From contig CAMRSY010000001.1 in the NCBI GenBank assembly GCA_947053545.1, forward strand, positions 101,815-165,814: a stretch of 64,000 nt of DNA. The letters run 5' to 3'. Both the position numbers and the translations under genes were made by a program. Each line of letters begins with the position of its first letter. Position 1 is the stretch's first letter. Shown here in pieces: positions 8,070 to 17,536 of this stretch. The notes under the pieces are model-generated. The model did no database searches. It saw only the letters and a list, made by a program, of their open reading frames with translations, and had not been told where the DNA came from. Origin of the DNA: an uncultured Clostridia bacterium (GTDB lineage: Bacteria; Bacillota; Clostridia; Christensenellales; Borkfalkiaceae).

Positions 8070-9965
8070 TTAATCTATCAACTGCGAATATGTTTCGTAA
8101 AGTGTATCCAGCTTGTCGCGTAGCGTTTGCAACTCGTCCGTTATTTCGCGAAGGCGCGTAAAATCCGCCGTGACAGCCGTGTCCGATAAAAGAACGCTAA
8201 TTTCGTTTTCGCGCGTTTCCAACGCGCTTATTTCGTTTTCGACAGCCTTTATTTGCGTTTTGCGCGCCGCGTCCGCCGCACGCTCTTTTTTAGAACGGTA
8301 AAAATTAGCTTTCTCTTCGTTGGATTTATTCCTTCTTGCCTCATCCTCGGCTTGCCGCTGTACGTCCTCTGCGGCCGCCTTTGCCGATTTATAGCTTTCG
8401 TAACCGCCGTCGTAAACGGAAAGCCTGCCTCCGTCAATTTCGGCAACCCTTTGCGCAAGCGCCGCAATAAAATATCTGTCGTGCGAAACGAAGATTAAAG
8501 TGCCGTCAAACAATTTTAACGCCTCTTCCAAACTTTCCCTTGCCGGCAAATCCAGATGGTTAGTCGGCTCGTCAAGTATAAGCACGTTGCCCTGCGCATT
8601 TTCAAATACGCATAAAGCCAGTTTAGCCCGCTCTCCGCCGGAAAGCGACGAAACCGTTTTATCCGCGTCTTCAGCGGTAAGCCCGCAACGTGCAAGCGAC
8701 GAACGCACCTCGCATAAAGTATACGAAACGTGCCGCTCCCACAACTCCGCCTGCACGGTATTTTCGCCGTTCAGATTGGTCATTTCCTGATCGTAGTAAG
8801 CAACGCGCGCATACCTGCCTAAAGTTATAGCCGGATTGCCGCCTTTTACTATTTCCCTTAAAAGCGTTGATTTCCCCGCGCCGTTATCGCCCACTACGGC
8901 AACCTTATCGCCCCGTAAAATTTGTAATTGCCCCCCTGATATAAGCGATTTACCGCCTATTTCAAGATTTAGCCCCGAAATTGTAAGCACCTCTTTGGCG
9001 GGCTGCTGAGCGTATGTAAAATTAAATTTCGGCGGGCGGGGCGGCAGGTAAGGCTTTTCTAAAACGTCCATTTTTTCAAGCTGCTTTACCCTGCTCTGCG
9101 CGCTTTTCGCCGTAGTTGCGCGCACAATGTTTTTATCGACGTAGGTTTGCAGTTTTTTTATTTCTTCCTGCTGTTTTTCGTATTCTTTCAGCGCGCGTTC
9201 GTAACGTTCGGCTTTAAGAATTTTATATTTGGAATAATTTCCGCTGTATATATTAAGCCGTTTATTTTCTATTTCGAACGTTTTTGAAACTACTTTGTCC
9301 AAAAAATATCTGTCGTGCGAAACAACGAACACGGCGCCTTTAAAAGAGGAAATATAATCTTCCAGCCAAAACAGCGTTTTTACGTCAAGATGGTTTGTTG
9401 GCTCGTCCAAGACCAACAGGTCGGGGTTTTCCAACAAAAGGCGCGCAAGCCGCAGCCTCGTCTTTTCTCCCCCCGACATAGTATCTATTACCCTGTCGTA
9501 AAATTTTTCGAAGCCCATACCGTTAAGTACGGTTTTAATTTTTACGTCTACGTTGTAGCAATCGCGCGAAGCTATAAATTTTTCAAGCGAATCGATTTTT
9601 GCCGACAAAACAGAATATTCCTTGCCGCCGTATGCACAGCTTGCAATTTCCGAATTTAATGCTGCCAGCTTTTCTACAGCCGACAGTTCCTCTTTAAACA
9701 CCGCTCGCATTTCCGCGTAAACCGTGTTTCCGCTTTCGTAGCCGCCGTTCTGCTCGAGATAGCCTATGCGCGCGCCGTTCTTTTTTATAACTTCGCCGCT
9801 TTCGGGTATAAGGTTGCCCAGCAAAAGTTTTATAAGCGTGGTTTTACCCGCGCCGTTTTCGCCCACAAGCCCTACGCGCTCGCCCTCGTTTAAGGCAAAA
9901 GCAACGTCGGAAAATATTAAGTTGCCGCCGTAGCCGAAACTAACGGATGAAAACGAAACCAACAT
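8070..9965 (-). CDS. ABC-F family ATPase
   Basis: A soluble protein of 631 residues with two ABC ATPase domains and no membrane part, the ABC-F layout of translation factors acting at the ribosomal E site. Domain 1 has Walker A GENGAGKTT, signature MSGGEKTRLRLARLL and Walker B LLVLDEPTNHLD. Domain 2 has GDNGAGKSTL, LSGGERAKLAL and LILDEPTNHLD. The linker between them is charged and helical (the P-site tRNA-interaction motif region), and the C-terminus is a Lys/Glu-rich coiled coil as in Uup/YfmR-like members. Whether it is housekeeping or gives antibiotic resistance cannot be told from sequence alone. Confidence 0.92.
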   Translation of the reverse strand: MLVSFSSVSFGYGGNLIFSDVAFALNEGERVGLVGENGAGKTTLIKLLLGNLIPESGEVIKKNGARIGYLEQNGGYESGNTVYAEMRAVFKEELSAVEKLAALNSEIASCAYGGKEYSVLSAKIDSLEKFIASRDCYNVDVKIKTVLNGMGFEKFYDRVIDTMSGGEKTRLRLARLLLENPDLLVLDEPTNHLDVKTLFWLEDYISSFKGAVFVVSHDRYFLDKVVSKTFEIENKRLNIYSGNYSKYKILKAERYERALKEYEKQQEEIKKLQTYVDKNIVRATTAKSAQSRVKQLEKMDVLEKPYLPPRPPKFNFTYAQQPAKEVLTISGLNLEIGGKSLISGGQLQILRGDKVAVVGDNGAGKSTLLREIVKGGNPAITLGRYARVAYYDQEMTNLNGENTVQAELWERHVSYTLCEVRSSLARCGLTAEDADKTVSSLSGGERAKLALCVFENAQGNVLILDEPTNHLDLPARESLEEALKLFDGTLIFVSHDRYFIAALAQRVAEIDGGRLSVYDGGYESYKSAKAAAEDVQRQAEDEARRNKSNEEKANFYRSKKERAADAARKTQIKAVENEISALETRENEISVLLSDTAVTADFTRLREITDELQTLRDKLDTLYETYSQLID

Positions 9966-10034
9966 ATTAAGTAAATTATAATGCGTTAAATAAATTTTAA
10001 ACGCAGTATGAATTTGTAATTTATTTTAGCGCTA

Positions 10035-10886
10035 TTAAAAGTCCCATTTAGGTATATACACGGTTTCCGCACTGTCTTCGTCCTGCAAAAACACGTTAGT
10101 CAACCCCAGTTCACGCACCCTGTTTAATACCTTGTTATATTCCCTGTCGCCAACTTTACGGTTCAACTCGGGATATTGTGACGCCCCACCGAAAGGCGTG
10201 TATTGACGCATTAAACTAAAATATGTGCTTTTGGGCAGCTGCGCAACGAAATCCGCAATCGCCAAACTGTCGTACGAGGCGAGAGGCAGCATTAAATGCC
10301 GCACTATACATCCCGAAAGCATTTTGCCGTTTTCGTCGGAAATAAACGGTTTTTGAGCCATAAATTTTATTGCCGGCAAAGCGTAGTCGGCGTAGTCGGC
10401 CCTACCCGTATACCTTTCGGCTAAAAACGGGTCGATAAATTTCAAATCGGGAAGATAGATATCCGCAAAAGTTTCAACCGTTTTAAGCGTATCGAGTTTT
10501 TCGTAACCGTGCGTATTGTACACGACGGGGATTTTAGGGCGGTACAAGTAAAACGCTTCGGCAATTTTGTCAGCAAAATGGGTAGGCGTAACCAAATTGA
10601 TATTGTCGGCGCCATCATCTTCAAGCTGTTTAAATATATCGGCAAGCTGCTGTACAGAAATTTCTTTGCCCCGGCGATTGCGTGAAAGTTCGTAATTCTG
10701 GCAAAACACGCATTTCAGCGGACACCCGCAGAAAAACACGCATCCGCTTCCTTTTTTGAAAGAGATTAACGGTTCTTCAAAGGGATGAAGATAGTATTTT
10801 GCTATTTTTATTCCGCCTATCCCGCAGCGCCCCGCCTGCTTTTCGCGGTTTACCCCGCAGGATACGGGACAAAGATTACAGTTCAC
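10035..10886 (-). CDS. Radical SAM protein, PFL-activase-like
   Basis: A 283-residue protein. The N-terminus is Cys-rich (NCNLCPVSCGVNR), and the radical SAM cluster motif is present as CPLKCVFCQN (CxxxCxxC, about residues 54-61). The pattern with YYLHPFEEPLISF before the motif and the later PDLKF match the family often annotated as 'putative pyruvate formate lyase activating enzyme' or YgkB/AmmeMemoRadiSam-like. The true substrate is unknown. It is divergent from metK, which supplies its cosubstrate SAM, though that adjacency may be chance. Confidence 0.8.
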   Translation of the reverse strand: MNCNLCPVSCGVNREKQAGRCGIGGIKIAKYYLHPFEEPLISFKKGSGCVFFCGCPLKCVFCQNYELSRNRRGKEISVQQLADIFKQLEDDGADNINLVTPTHFADKIAEAFYLYRPKIPVVYNTHGYEKLDTLKTVETFADIYLPDLKFIDPFLAERYTGRADYADYALPAIKFMAQKPFISDENGKMLSGCIVRHLMLPLASYDSLAIADFVAQLPKSTYFSLMRQYTPFGGASQYPELNRKVGDREYNKVLNRVRELGLTNVFLQDEDSAETVYIPKWDF

Positions 10887-10935
10887 ACCTTGATTGTAAC
10901 ATATAAAATACCGCTTGTAAACCCGAATAAATTAT

Positions 10936-10964
10936 TTGACATTGGAAAAATATGATTATATAAT
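10936..10964 (+). promoter_or_regulatory. Consensus sigma-A promoter of metK
   Basis: Perfect TTGACA (10936-10941), 17-bp spacer, perfect TATAAT (10959-10964). Transcription should begin near 10971, just before the riboswitch. Confidence 0.85.
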
Positions 10965-10974
10965 GTATTTACAA

Positions 10975-11095
10975 CCATAGAGAGTGTGCGAGAGAACGGC
11001 TCAGCGACCACACAGCAACCTGCTTTGCAAGGTGCTAATACCGTACCGATGGGTAGAAATACGATTTTAAATGCCCGTTCGGATGCCGGACGGGC
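10975..11095 (+). ncRNA. SAM-I type (S-box) riboswitch with downstream terminator hairpin
   Basis: Conserved S-box core is visible: AGAG, GCAACC (11015-11020), AAGGTGCTAAT (11029-11039), then P4 TACC-GATG-GGTA (11044-11055) and GAAAT. P2 can form from GTGTG (10984-10988) with CACAC (11009-11013), and a kink-turn-like GA/GA pair with a 3-nt AGC bulge is present. The P2 loop ACGG (10996-10999) is complementary to CCGT (11041-11044), the expected pseudoknot. A GC stem (11073-11082 with 11086-11095) followed by TTTA can serve as terminator. P1 is not clear. Expected action: high SAM turns metK off. Confidence 0.85.
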
Positions 11096-11130
11096 TTTAC
11101 ATTTACTAATAAAATACAAGGATAAAACGT

Positions 11131-12294
11131 ATGAAAAAATATTTTACAAGCGAAAGCGTAACCGAAGGTCATCCCGACAAACTTTGCGACGCTATATCAG
11201 ACGCGTGCGTTGACGCCATTTTGGCCAAAGACCCCTACGCCCGCTGTGCGATAGAGTGCTGCGCGGCTTACGACGGACTGCTTATTATGGGCGAGGTTAC
11301 GGCTAAAGAACAGGTTGATTACGAAAAAATTGCGCGGGCAACTATCAGGAAAATAGGGTATACGTTCGGCAGTTTTGCCTGCGACCGAGTTAATATAACG
11401 GTTGCCGTACACGGTCAGAGCCCTGATATCGCGCAGGGTGTAGACAGTTCGCTTGAAAGAAAAAACGGCGAGAAGGAAGCCGAAGACGAGCTGGGCGCGG
11501 GCGACCAGGGAATGATGTTCGGCTATGCGTGCAGCGAAACCGACGAACTTATGCCGTTGCCGTTAACGCTGTCGCACAAGCTTGCCATGCGGTTGACTGA
11601 AGTCAGAAAAAGCGGAATTCTGCCCTACCTCCGCCCCGACGGCAAAACTCAGGTTACAGTCGAATACGACGGAGATACGCCAAAAAGAATAGAGGCGGTT
11701 GTCGTTTCGTCGCAACACGACGACAGCGTTACGCAGGATATATTGCGCAATGACATAACGGAATTAGTTATAAAAGCGGTTGTGCCTGCGGAACTTTTCG
11801 ACGCAAAAACGCGCGTTTACGTTAATCCCACGGGCAGATTTTTAATAGGCGGACCCGAGGGCGACAGCGGACTTACAGGCAGGAAGATTATCGTTGATAC
11901 TTACGGCGGTGCGTGCGCGCACGGCGGCGGCGCGTTTTCCGGCAAAGACCCTACCAAAGTTGACCGTTCGGCGGCGTATATGGCAAGGTATATTTGCAAA
12001 AACGCAGTTGCCGCGGGGCTGTGCGAAAAGATTGAACTGCAGGTTGCGTACGCTATAGGCGTTTCGCGCCCCGTATCGGTTTTCGTAAACACTTTCGGCA
12101 CGGGAAAACTTTCCGACGGTGAAATTTCCGACATACTGGTTAAGGAATTCGATATGCGGCCTTACGCCATTATCAATACGCTTGATTTACGTAAACCGGT
12201 TTATTCGCAGACGGCGGCTTACGGACATTTCGGAAAACCTTACCTTGCGTGGGAACGGTGCGACCGCATCGACGATTTGAATAAATATCTTTAA
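11131..12294 (+). CDS. metK: S-adenosylmethionine synthetase
   Basis: Makes SAM from methionine and ATP; cytosolic. The 387 residues match the family. Visible hallmarks are [17 protein letters not shown] at the N-terminus (methionine/ATP binding), the [12 protein letters not shown] hexapeptide region (about residues 121-132), and [18 protein letters not shown] near residue 270. It has its own promoter and SAM riboswitch and ends at a strong terminator shared with ligA. Confidence 0.98.
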   Translation: MKKYFTSESVTEGHPDKLCDAISDACVDAILAKDPYARCAIECCAAYDGLLIMGEVTAKEQVDYEKIARATIRKIGYTFGSFACDRVNITVAVHGQSPDIAQGVDSSLERKNGEKEAEDELGAGDQGMMFGYACSETDELMPLPLTLSHKLAMRLTEVRKSGILPYLRPDGKTQVTVEYDGDTPKRIEAVVVSSQHDDSVTQDILRNDITELVIKAVVPAELFDAKTRVYVNPTGRFLIGGPEGDSGLTGRKIIVDTYGGACAHGGGAFSGKDPTKVDRSAAYMARYICKNAVAAGLCEKIELQVAYAIGVSRPVSVFVNTFGTGKLSDGEISDILVKEFDMRPYAIINTLDLRKPVYSQTAAYGHFGKPYLAWERCDRIDDLNKYL

Positions 12295-12300
12295 CGATTA

Positions 12301-12334
12301 AAAAGCGACGGTTTAAAACCGTCGCTTTTCTATT
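12301..12334. terminator. Bidirectional terminator between metK and ligA
   Basis: A stem of 13 bp (12301-12313 with 12317-12329) with A-rich and T-rich flanks on both sides. The last bases overlap the end of ligA. Confidence 0.85.
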
Positions 12335-14270
12335 TTAACATTTGCTTGAACTGCTGTTCGTCGATTATTTTAACGCCGATTTTTTGCGCCTTTGCCAGCT
12401 TGCCGCCAGCCGACTCGCCCGCTATGACCAGCGTGGTTTTCGACGTTACCGAACTTTGGCAAACCCCGCCGTTTTCTTCTATTATTTTCTGCGCCTCGCT
12501 ACGCGTAAAATCGCTTAACGTACCGGTTAAAACAACCGATTGCCCCCCGAATATGCCCGATTTATCAATTTTTTTATTGTTGGTTACGGTTATATTTTCT
12601 TGCAGGGCGGCAAGCTCTTTCAAGTTTTCTTCGTCGGCAAACCAGCCGGTTATTGTCTGCGCGGTTATGTCGCCTATATCGTCTAAAGCTACCAATTCCT
12701 CCGCCGTCGCACGGCTTAAATTTTCAATACTCCCGAAGTGTTCGGCAAGTGCTTTCGAAGCAACTTTCCCCACGCCGTCTATACCCACGGCAAATATAAA
12801 CCTGTCTAAAGCAACTTCCCTGCTTTTGTTTAAAGCGGCAAGCAGGTTGCTTATTTTTTTATCTTTAAAACCCTCCAGTTTTGCCACGTCGTTTGTCGTT
12901 AACGAATACAGTTTTGAAGGTTTGTTTACGCCCAGAACTTCGTACAGCTGCGTTGCCGTCGCCTCTGAAAACCCCTCGATATCCATCGCGCCTTTACTTG
13001 CAAAGTGAGTGAGCGCGGCCACTATTCGCGGCTTGCATTCCCTGTTTACGCAAAATAAATTCGCGCCCGTTTCAACTATTTCCCCGCCGCAAAAAGGGCA
13101 CTTTAAAGGTTTTTGCACGTCTATACTTTCGTCGGTATGTTCCACACAACCCAGAATTTCGGGTATAACTTCGTTAGAACGGCGGATAAGCACCCTGCTG
13201 TTAACCTTAACGCCCTTTCTTGCAATGTCGCCCAAATTATTGAGCGTTGCCTTTTTAACGGTAACCCCGCCTAAATCTACGGGCTCCACCTCGGCAAGCG
13301 GAGTAAGTTTACCTGTTCTGCCAACCTGCCAGCGCACCTCTTTTACAACCGTTTCCGCCTCTTCCGCCTCGAACTTGTAAGCGATTGCCCAACGCGGAAA
13401 TTTATCGGTATAACCTATATCTTCGCGGACGCGTGCGTCGTTTAATTTTATTACCGCGCCGTCGGTTAATACGTCCAGCGATTTACGCCCCACCTCTATT
13501 TCTTCGATAGCCGAAGCAACCTGCTCTTCGCTTTGACAAAGCTTTAAATAGGGAAACACTTTAAAGCCGTTACGCCTTAAAAATTCAGAATGCTCTTGCT
13601 GCGTTGCCAATCCGCCTTCGCCCATATAGTTTACGTTGTAAAACAGAATTTCCGGTTTACGCTCCGCCGTTACCTTCGGGTCGAGATTGCGTATGGCGCC
13701 CGCCGCAGCGTTACGTGCGTTTTTAAGCTGCTCTTTCGCCGTTTCGTTGTAATCTTTTAACACTGAAAGACGTATTACCGCTTCTCCCTGCACCTCTAAA
13801 AGCCCTTCGTATCCGATAGCGAGAGGGAAACTTTTAATGGTAAGACACTGGGCGGTAACGTCCTCGCCCTCTACGCCGTTGCCGCGGGTTGTCGCCCTTA
13901 CGAATTTTCCTTTATCGTACGTCAGGCACATGGTAAGCCCGTCGAACTTGTACTCTACCGTGTATTCGGGGTTTTGCACAACCTTTTTTATGCGGTTGAA
14001 AAACGCCGTAAGCTGCTCGGACGTAACCGCCTTGTCAAGGCTGTACAGCCTGTGCACGTGCGCGTGCCTTTCAAACCCTTTTACCGGTTCGCCGCCCACG
14101 CGCTTCGTAGGGCTGTCGAACTGCACCTCGCCGGTCTGTTCCTCTATTGCGCGTAACTCGTCGTAAAGTTTATCGTACTCTCTGTCTTCTATCGAAGGGT
14201 TGTCTAAAACGTAATATTCGTACGCCCATTTATTTAGCGTGTCTATTAAAAACCGTACCCTGTCTTTCAT
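12330..14270 (-). CDS. ligA: NAD-dependent DNA ligase
   Basis: Seals nicks in replication and repair using NAD+. Seen: the N-terminal Ia domain (YYVLDNPSIEDREYDKLYDEL), adenylation motif EYKFDGLTM with the catalytic lysine of KxDG, an OB fold, a four-Cys zinc finger (CPFC...CVNREC), helix-hairpin-helix repeats and a C-terminal BRCT domain (GIFGGQSVVLTGTLSDF). I chose the ATG at 14270 because family members start right before the Ia helix; a longer reading from TTG at 14291 would overlap the end of pcrA. It lies 10 bp after pcrA, a common gram-positive pcrA-ligA repair unit. Confidence 0.96.
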   Translation of the reverse strand: MKDRVRFLIDTLNKWAYEYYVLDNPSIEDREYDKLYDELRAIEEQTGEVQFDSPTKRVGGEPVKGFERHAHVHRLYSLDKAVTSEQLTAFFNRIKKVVQNPEYTVEYKFDGLTMCLTYDKGKFVRATTRGNGVEGEDVTAQCLTIKSFPLAIGYEGLLEVQGEAVIRLSVLKDYNETAKEQLKNARNAAAGAIRNLDPKVTAERKPEILFYNVNYMGEGGLATQQEHSEFLRRNGFKVFPYLKLCQSEEQVASAIEEIEVGRKSLDVLTDGAVIKLNDARVREDIGYTDKFPRWAIAYKFEAEEAETVVKEVRWQVGRTGKLTPLAEVEPVDLGGVTVKKATLNNLGDIARKGVKVNSRVLIRRSNEVIPEILGCVEHTDESIDVQKPLKCPFCGGEIVETGANLFCVNRECKPRIVAALTHFASKGAMDIEGFSEATATQLYEVLGVNKPSKLYSLTTNDVAKLEGFKDKKISNLLAALNKSREVALDRFIFAVGIDGVGKVASKALAEHFGSIENLSRATAEELVALDDIGDITAQTITGWFADEENLKELAALQENITVTNNKKIDKSGIFGGQSVVLTGTLSDFTRSEAQKIIEENGGVCQSSVTSKTTLVIAGESAGGKLAKAQKIGVKIIDEQQFKQMLK

Positions 14271-14280
14271 AAATATGTAA

Positions 14281-16629
14281 TTACTCCACAATCGTGAGAG
14301 GGGCTATTGAAGCGGATAACTCTTTAATCCCCTGATTTTCAAACGCTACGTTTAATACGCTTCCGCCGTTTTTAACGGCTATTACCGTGCCGACGCCGAA
14401 TTTGGGGTGGCGCACTTTACAGCCCGCAGAATAATTTTTAGCCGCGCCGCCCTGCGGTTTTGAAGAAGAACCGAACGCCGAAGCCGCCGAAAAACTTTTT
14501 TTATGTACGGACTGCGAACCGTAGCCGTAGACGGGAACCTGGTCGGGCACGTAACCTTCGTCGGAAGAGTATACCCCTCTGCCGCGCGAACGCGCTCCGT
14601 CCCAGAAATCGCCCTCGTATCCGTCCCCGCCGTACGAACCCGAACGGGAAACGTAACCGCTTTTCGCATAGCCGCCGTTTCCGCCGTAGCTTGCGTACCG
14701 CCTGCCGTACGACGTGCCAGAACTTTCGTCGCCTTTGATATGCCCGTTCATTTCAAGTATAAACCGCGAAGGCATAGTCGGTTCTCTGTGACCGTATAAA
14801 TAGCGGCTTTTCGAACGTGTGAGCCAAAGCTGTTTTTCTGCCCTTGTAACGGCAACGTACATAAGCCTTCTTTCCTCTTCAAGCGCGGAAATATCGTCCT
14901 TTGCGCGCGAAGTGGGCATAATCCCCTCTTCCAGACCGCAAATAAAAACATTCTTAAATTCCAATCCCTTTACCGCGTGAACCGTGGCAAGAGTAACGTA
15001 GTTGCCGTCGTCCATCTCGTCGGTATCCGCCGCAAGAGTAACCTGATTTAAATAATCGTTTAACGTGGCCTGCGGATTAAGTTTTACGAAATCGTCTACC
15101 GCGGCGATAAATTCGTCAAGATTGGCCAGCTTTGCATCGCCGTCGTCGGTTCCGTCGTCGTAAGCCGATTTTAAATCGGTACAAAGTATAATTTCGCGCG
15201 CGAGGCTGCCCACGTCGGACGTCTGCGCCGATATGACGAAACGCTTTATAAGCGAAGCGAAATCAGACAGCTTTTCCCGTGCCGATCTGGTGACTGAAAG
15301 CTCGTCCGCGTCGATACACGCGTCGTACAGCGACAGCCCGCTGTTATTTGCGTACTCTTCCATAATTTCTACCGTTCGCGCCCCGATGCCGCGGCGCGGC
15401 ACGTTTATTATGCGCGTAAACGCTTCGTTATCGAACGGGTTAGAAACCAGCCGCATATACGCCAGCACGTCTTTGATTTCCCTTCGCTCGAAGAATTTAA
15501 AGCCGCCGAAAACTTTATACGGTATGCCGTATTTCCCGAACTCCTGCTCGTACGAACGCGTAAGCGCGTTTATGCGCATTAAAATTGCAAAGTCGGAATA
15601 TTTGCCCCCCGCATATACCGCGGCGTTTATAGTTTTTGCGGCGTAAAGCGCCTCGTCCTTTTCTTCTTCCGACTGTACGTATTCGGGCGTTACCCCGTCC
15701 TCCGCCTCGGTCCAAAGCACCTTTTTGTGTCGCGCGCCGTTGTTTGCGATTACCGCGTTAGCAAGCTTTAAAATCGACTTGGTGGAACGGTAGTTGCGCT
15801 GCAGTTTATACACTTTTGCCGAGGGATAGTCCTTGTCGAATTTCAAAATATTTTCTATTTCCGCGCCGCGCCAGCCGTATATCGACTGGTCGTCGTCGCC
15901 AACTGCGAACAGGTTGCCGTGCTTTGACGCAAGCAATTTTATTATGTTGTACTGCACGGTATTGGTGTCCTGAAATTCGTCTACGTGAATATATTTAAAC
16001 TTGTCGGCAAGATAGCCGCGCACCTCGGAATTGCCGCGCAAAAGCCTAAGCGTTTCCACAAGCAAATCGTCGAAATCCAGCGCGTTACAATCTTTCAGAT
16101 AGGCGTTATACCTTTCATATACGTCGCACGCGACTCGTATATTGTCCTCTCCTTTAAACCTTACCGCATATTCGTCCGCGTCCAGCCCCAGCATTTTTGC
16201 GTTGCCTATATGGTATTTCACAGACTTAAAAATTTTTTCGTCTAAATCAAGCTCTTTAAAAAACTTTTTTATAACGTTACTCCGTTCGGTTTCGCTGTAA
16301 ATGGAAAAGTTGGGCTGAACCCCGCCGGCCTCGCCGTAACGCCTTAAAATACGCACGCACATAGAGTGGATTGTGCAAATCCACATATTTTCGATATCGC
16401 CGAGAAACGCGCCTATTCTGTCCTTCATTTCCCTGGCCGCCTTGTTGGTAAAGGTGATGGCAAGTATATTGGAAGGCGTACACAGCCCCTTGCTTAGTAT
16501 ATACGCAATGCGCGAAGTTAAAACGCGCGTTTTACCGCTGCCTGCGCCCGCAAGCACCAACACGGGGCCCTGAGTGTCGGTTACGGGTTTTATTTGTTCT
16601 TCGTTTAAGTTTTTTAAAATTTCTTCCAT
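14281..16629 (-). CDS. pcrA: ATP-dependent DNA helicase PcrA/UvrD
   Basis: A superfamily 1A 3'-5' helicase for repair and removal of blocking proteins. The 782 residues match. Walker A is LAGAGSGKT (about residue 27), motif II is VDEFQDTN, motif III GDDDQSIYGWRGA, motif V/VI LATVHAVKGLEF and VAVTRAE. The C-terminal part carries a Gly/Ser/Tyr-rich, probably disordered stretch (about residues 640-720), then a compact Tudor-like end (GCKVRHPKFGVGTVIA) known in PcrA as the RNA-polymerase-binding domain. First gene of the pcrA-ligA pair. Confidence 0.96.
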   Translation of the reverse strand: MEEILKNLNEEQIKPVTDTQGPVLVLAGAGSGKTRVLTSRIAYILSKGLCTPSNILAITFTNKAAREMKDRIGAFLGDIENMWICTIHSMCVRILRRYGEAGGVQPNFSIYSETERSNVIKKFFKELDLDEKIFKSVKYHIGNAKMLGLDADEYAVRFKGEDNIRVACDVYERYNAYLKDCNALDFDDLLVETLRLLRGNSEVRGYLADKFKYIHVDEFQDTNTVQYNIIKLLASKHGNLFAVGDDDQSIYGWRGAEIENILKFDKDYPSAKVYKLQRNYRSTKSILKLANAVIANNGARHKKVLWTEAEDGVTPEYVQSEEEKDEALYAAKTINAAVYAGGKYSDFAILMRINALTRSYEQEFGKYGIPYKVFGGFKFFERREIKDVLAYMRLVSNPFDNEAFTRIINVPRRGIGARTVEIMEEYANNSGLSLYDACIDADELSVTRSAREKLSDFASLIKRFVISAQTSDVGSLAREIILCTDLKSAYDDGTDDGDAKLANLDEFIAAVDDFVKLNPQATLNDYLNQVTLAADTDEMDDGNYVTLATVHAVKGLEFKNVFICGLEEGIMPTSRAKDDISALEEERRLMYVAVTRAEKQLWLTRSKSRYLYGHREPTMPSRFILEMNGHIKGDESSGTSYGRRYASYGGNGGYAKSGYVSRSGSYGGDGYEGDFWDGARSRGRGVYSSDEGYVPDQVPVYGYGSQSVHKKSFSAASAFGSSSKPQGGAAKNYSAGCKVRHPKFGVGTVIAVKNGGSVLNVAFENQGIKELSASIAPLTIVE

Positions 16630-16733
16630 AACAGTACTTGTAAATTAAAATTGCGCCGCGCTCTTCCGCTTAACAAAAGATATTTACGGCGTTTTTATTT
16701 TATCATAAAAAGCGCGCGTAATCAAGGAATTGA

Positions 16734-17111
16734 TTACAGCGCGCTCTCTTTTTCTTTACGGTATTTTTCAAGCGCCGCAAGATACTTTGCGGAAAGTTCC
16801 ATTGTGTATCTTTGCCGCTCTTCATAGGAAAGGGTTTGAAAATATTCTTTGTCGGTAAGCCTTCCCAAAGCGTCGGAAACCTCGCCGTGCTCGTCCAAAA
16901 GCTTTTTAACTTTTAAATAAAATCCGTCCTCTTCTTCACCGCGGATTACGCTTTTAACCTTGTTGTACATATGCGACTTAACCTTCCCCGCATTTTTGCC
17001 GTTTTGTTCGGCAAGCCGCGCAGTAGCGTCGAAATCTTCCTTGCACTTGCGCCAAAAATCGTTGCCCAAACGCCGCTTAGCCTGTTTTGCCATCAATTTC
17101 AAATCGTCCAT
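16734..17111 (-). CDS. Hypothetical charged helical protein
   Basis: A 125-residue protein, highly charged and predicted mostly helical, with no membrane segment, no cysteine cluster and no motif I recognise. The start is taken at the ATG at 17111, four bases after a GGGGTGG site. It sits between rpsU and pcrA on the same strand, but a terminator separates it from rpsU. It is not YqeY, the usual rpsU neighbour. Function unknown. Confidence 0.65.
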   Translation of the reverse strand: MDDLKLMAKQAKRRLGNDFWRKCKEDFDATARLAEQNGKNAGKVKSHMYNKVKSVIRGEEEDGFYLKVKKLLDEHGEVSDALGRLTDKEYFQTLSYEERQRYTMELSAKYLAALEKYRKEKESAL

Positions 17112-17170
17112 CAATCCACCCCGCCGCCGTCGAAATTCGCCGTCATTCGCGTTTTTACGACAAATACTTT

Positions 17171-17209
17171 AATGAAAAAACTCTACCCAAGGTCATCTTA
17201 GGTAGAGTT
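17171..17209 (-). terminator. Terminator of rpsU
   Basis: Stem of 9 bp (17179-17187 with 17201-17209) followed on the minus strand by a run of T (complement of the A-run at 17175-17180). Confidence 0.85.
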
Positions 17210-17215
17210 GGTTTT

Positions 17216-17392
17216 TCAGTTCTTATTTCTTTTTCTTGCCGCTTCGCTCTTTTTACGTCTCTTCACGGAAGGAGATTCGTAAAATTCTTTCTTTCTCAAA
17301 TCGCCGATAATGCCGTCGCGCGAGCACTTTCTTTTAAATCTTCTGAGAGCGCTTTCAACCGACTCGTTTTCGCCCACTTTGATAGTTGACAT
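17216..17392 (-). CDS. rpsU: 30S ribosomal protein S21
   Basis: A 58-residue small-subunit protein involved in initiation. The sequence [19 protein letters not shown] is diagnostic, and the Arg/Lys-rich end is typical. I chose the ATG at 17392 because the GGGGAGGTG ribosome-binding site lies 8 nt upstream; a longer reading from 17428 runs through that site. It has its own promoter and terminator. Confidence 0.96.
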   Translation of the reverse strand: MSTIKVGENESVESALRRFKRKCSRDGIIGDLRKKEFYESPSVKRRKKSEAARKRNKN

Positions 17393-17445
17393 AACTGTTT
17401 CACCTCCCCTTTTCAAAGACTGTTTCATAACCGAAACGCTTACAA

Positions 17446-17475
17446 ATTATACCAAAGCCCGCAAACAAAAGTCAA
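17446..17475 (-). promoter_or_regulatory. Promoter of rpsU
   Basis: On the minus strand, TTGACT, an 18-bp spacer and TATAAT with the TGn extension (TGGTATAAT), about 55 bp before the start codon. Confidence 0.8.
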
Positions 17476-17536
17476 TCGTTTTACGGGCATAAATAGATAT
17501 ATTTTATTAAATTTAAATTGCGGTTTAAACCGGCTT

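Noticed and set aside
12346-13008. Long open frame (220 codons) on the plus strand
   Set aside because: It is fully antisense to ligA, has no ribosome-binding site, and its sequence is a typical shadow of the real gene.
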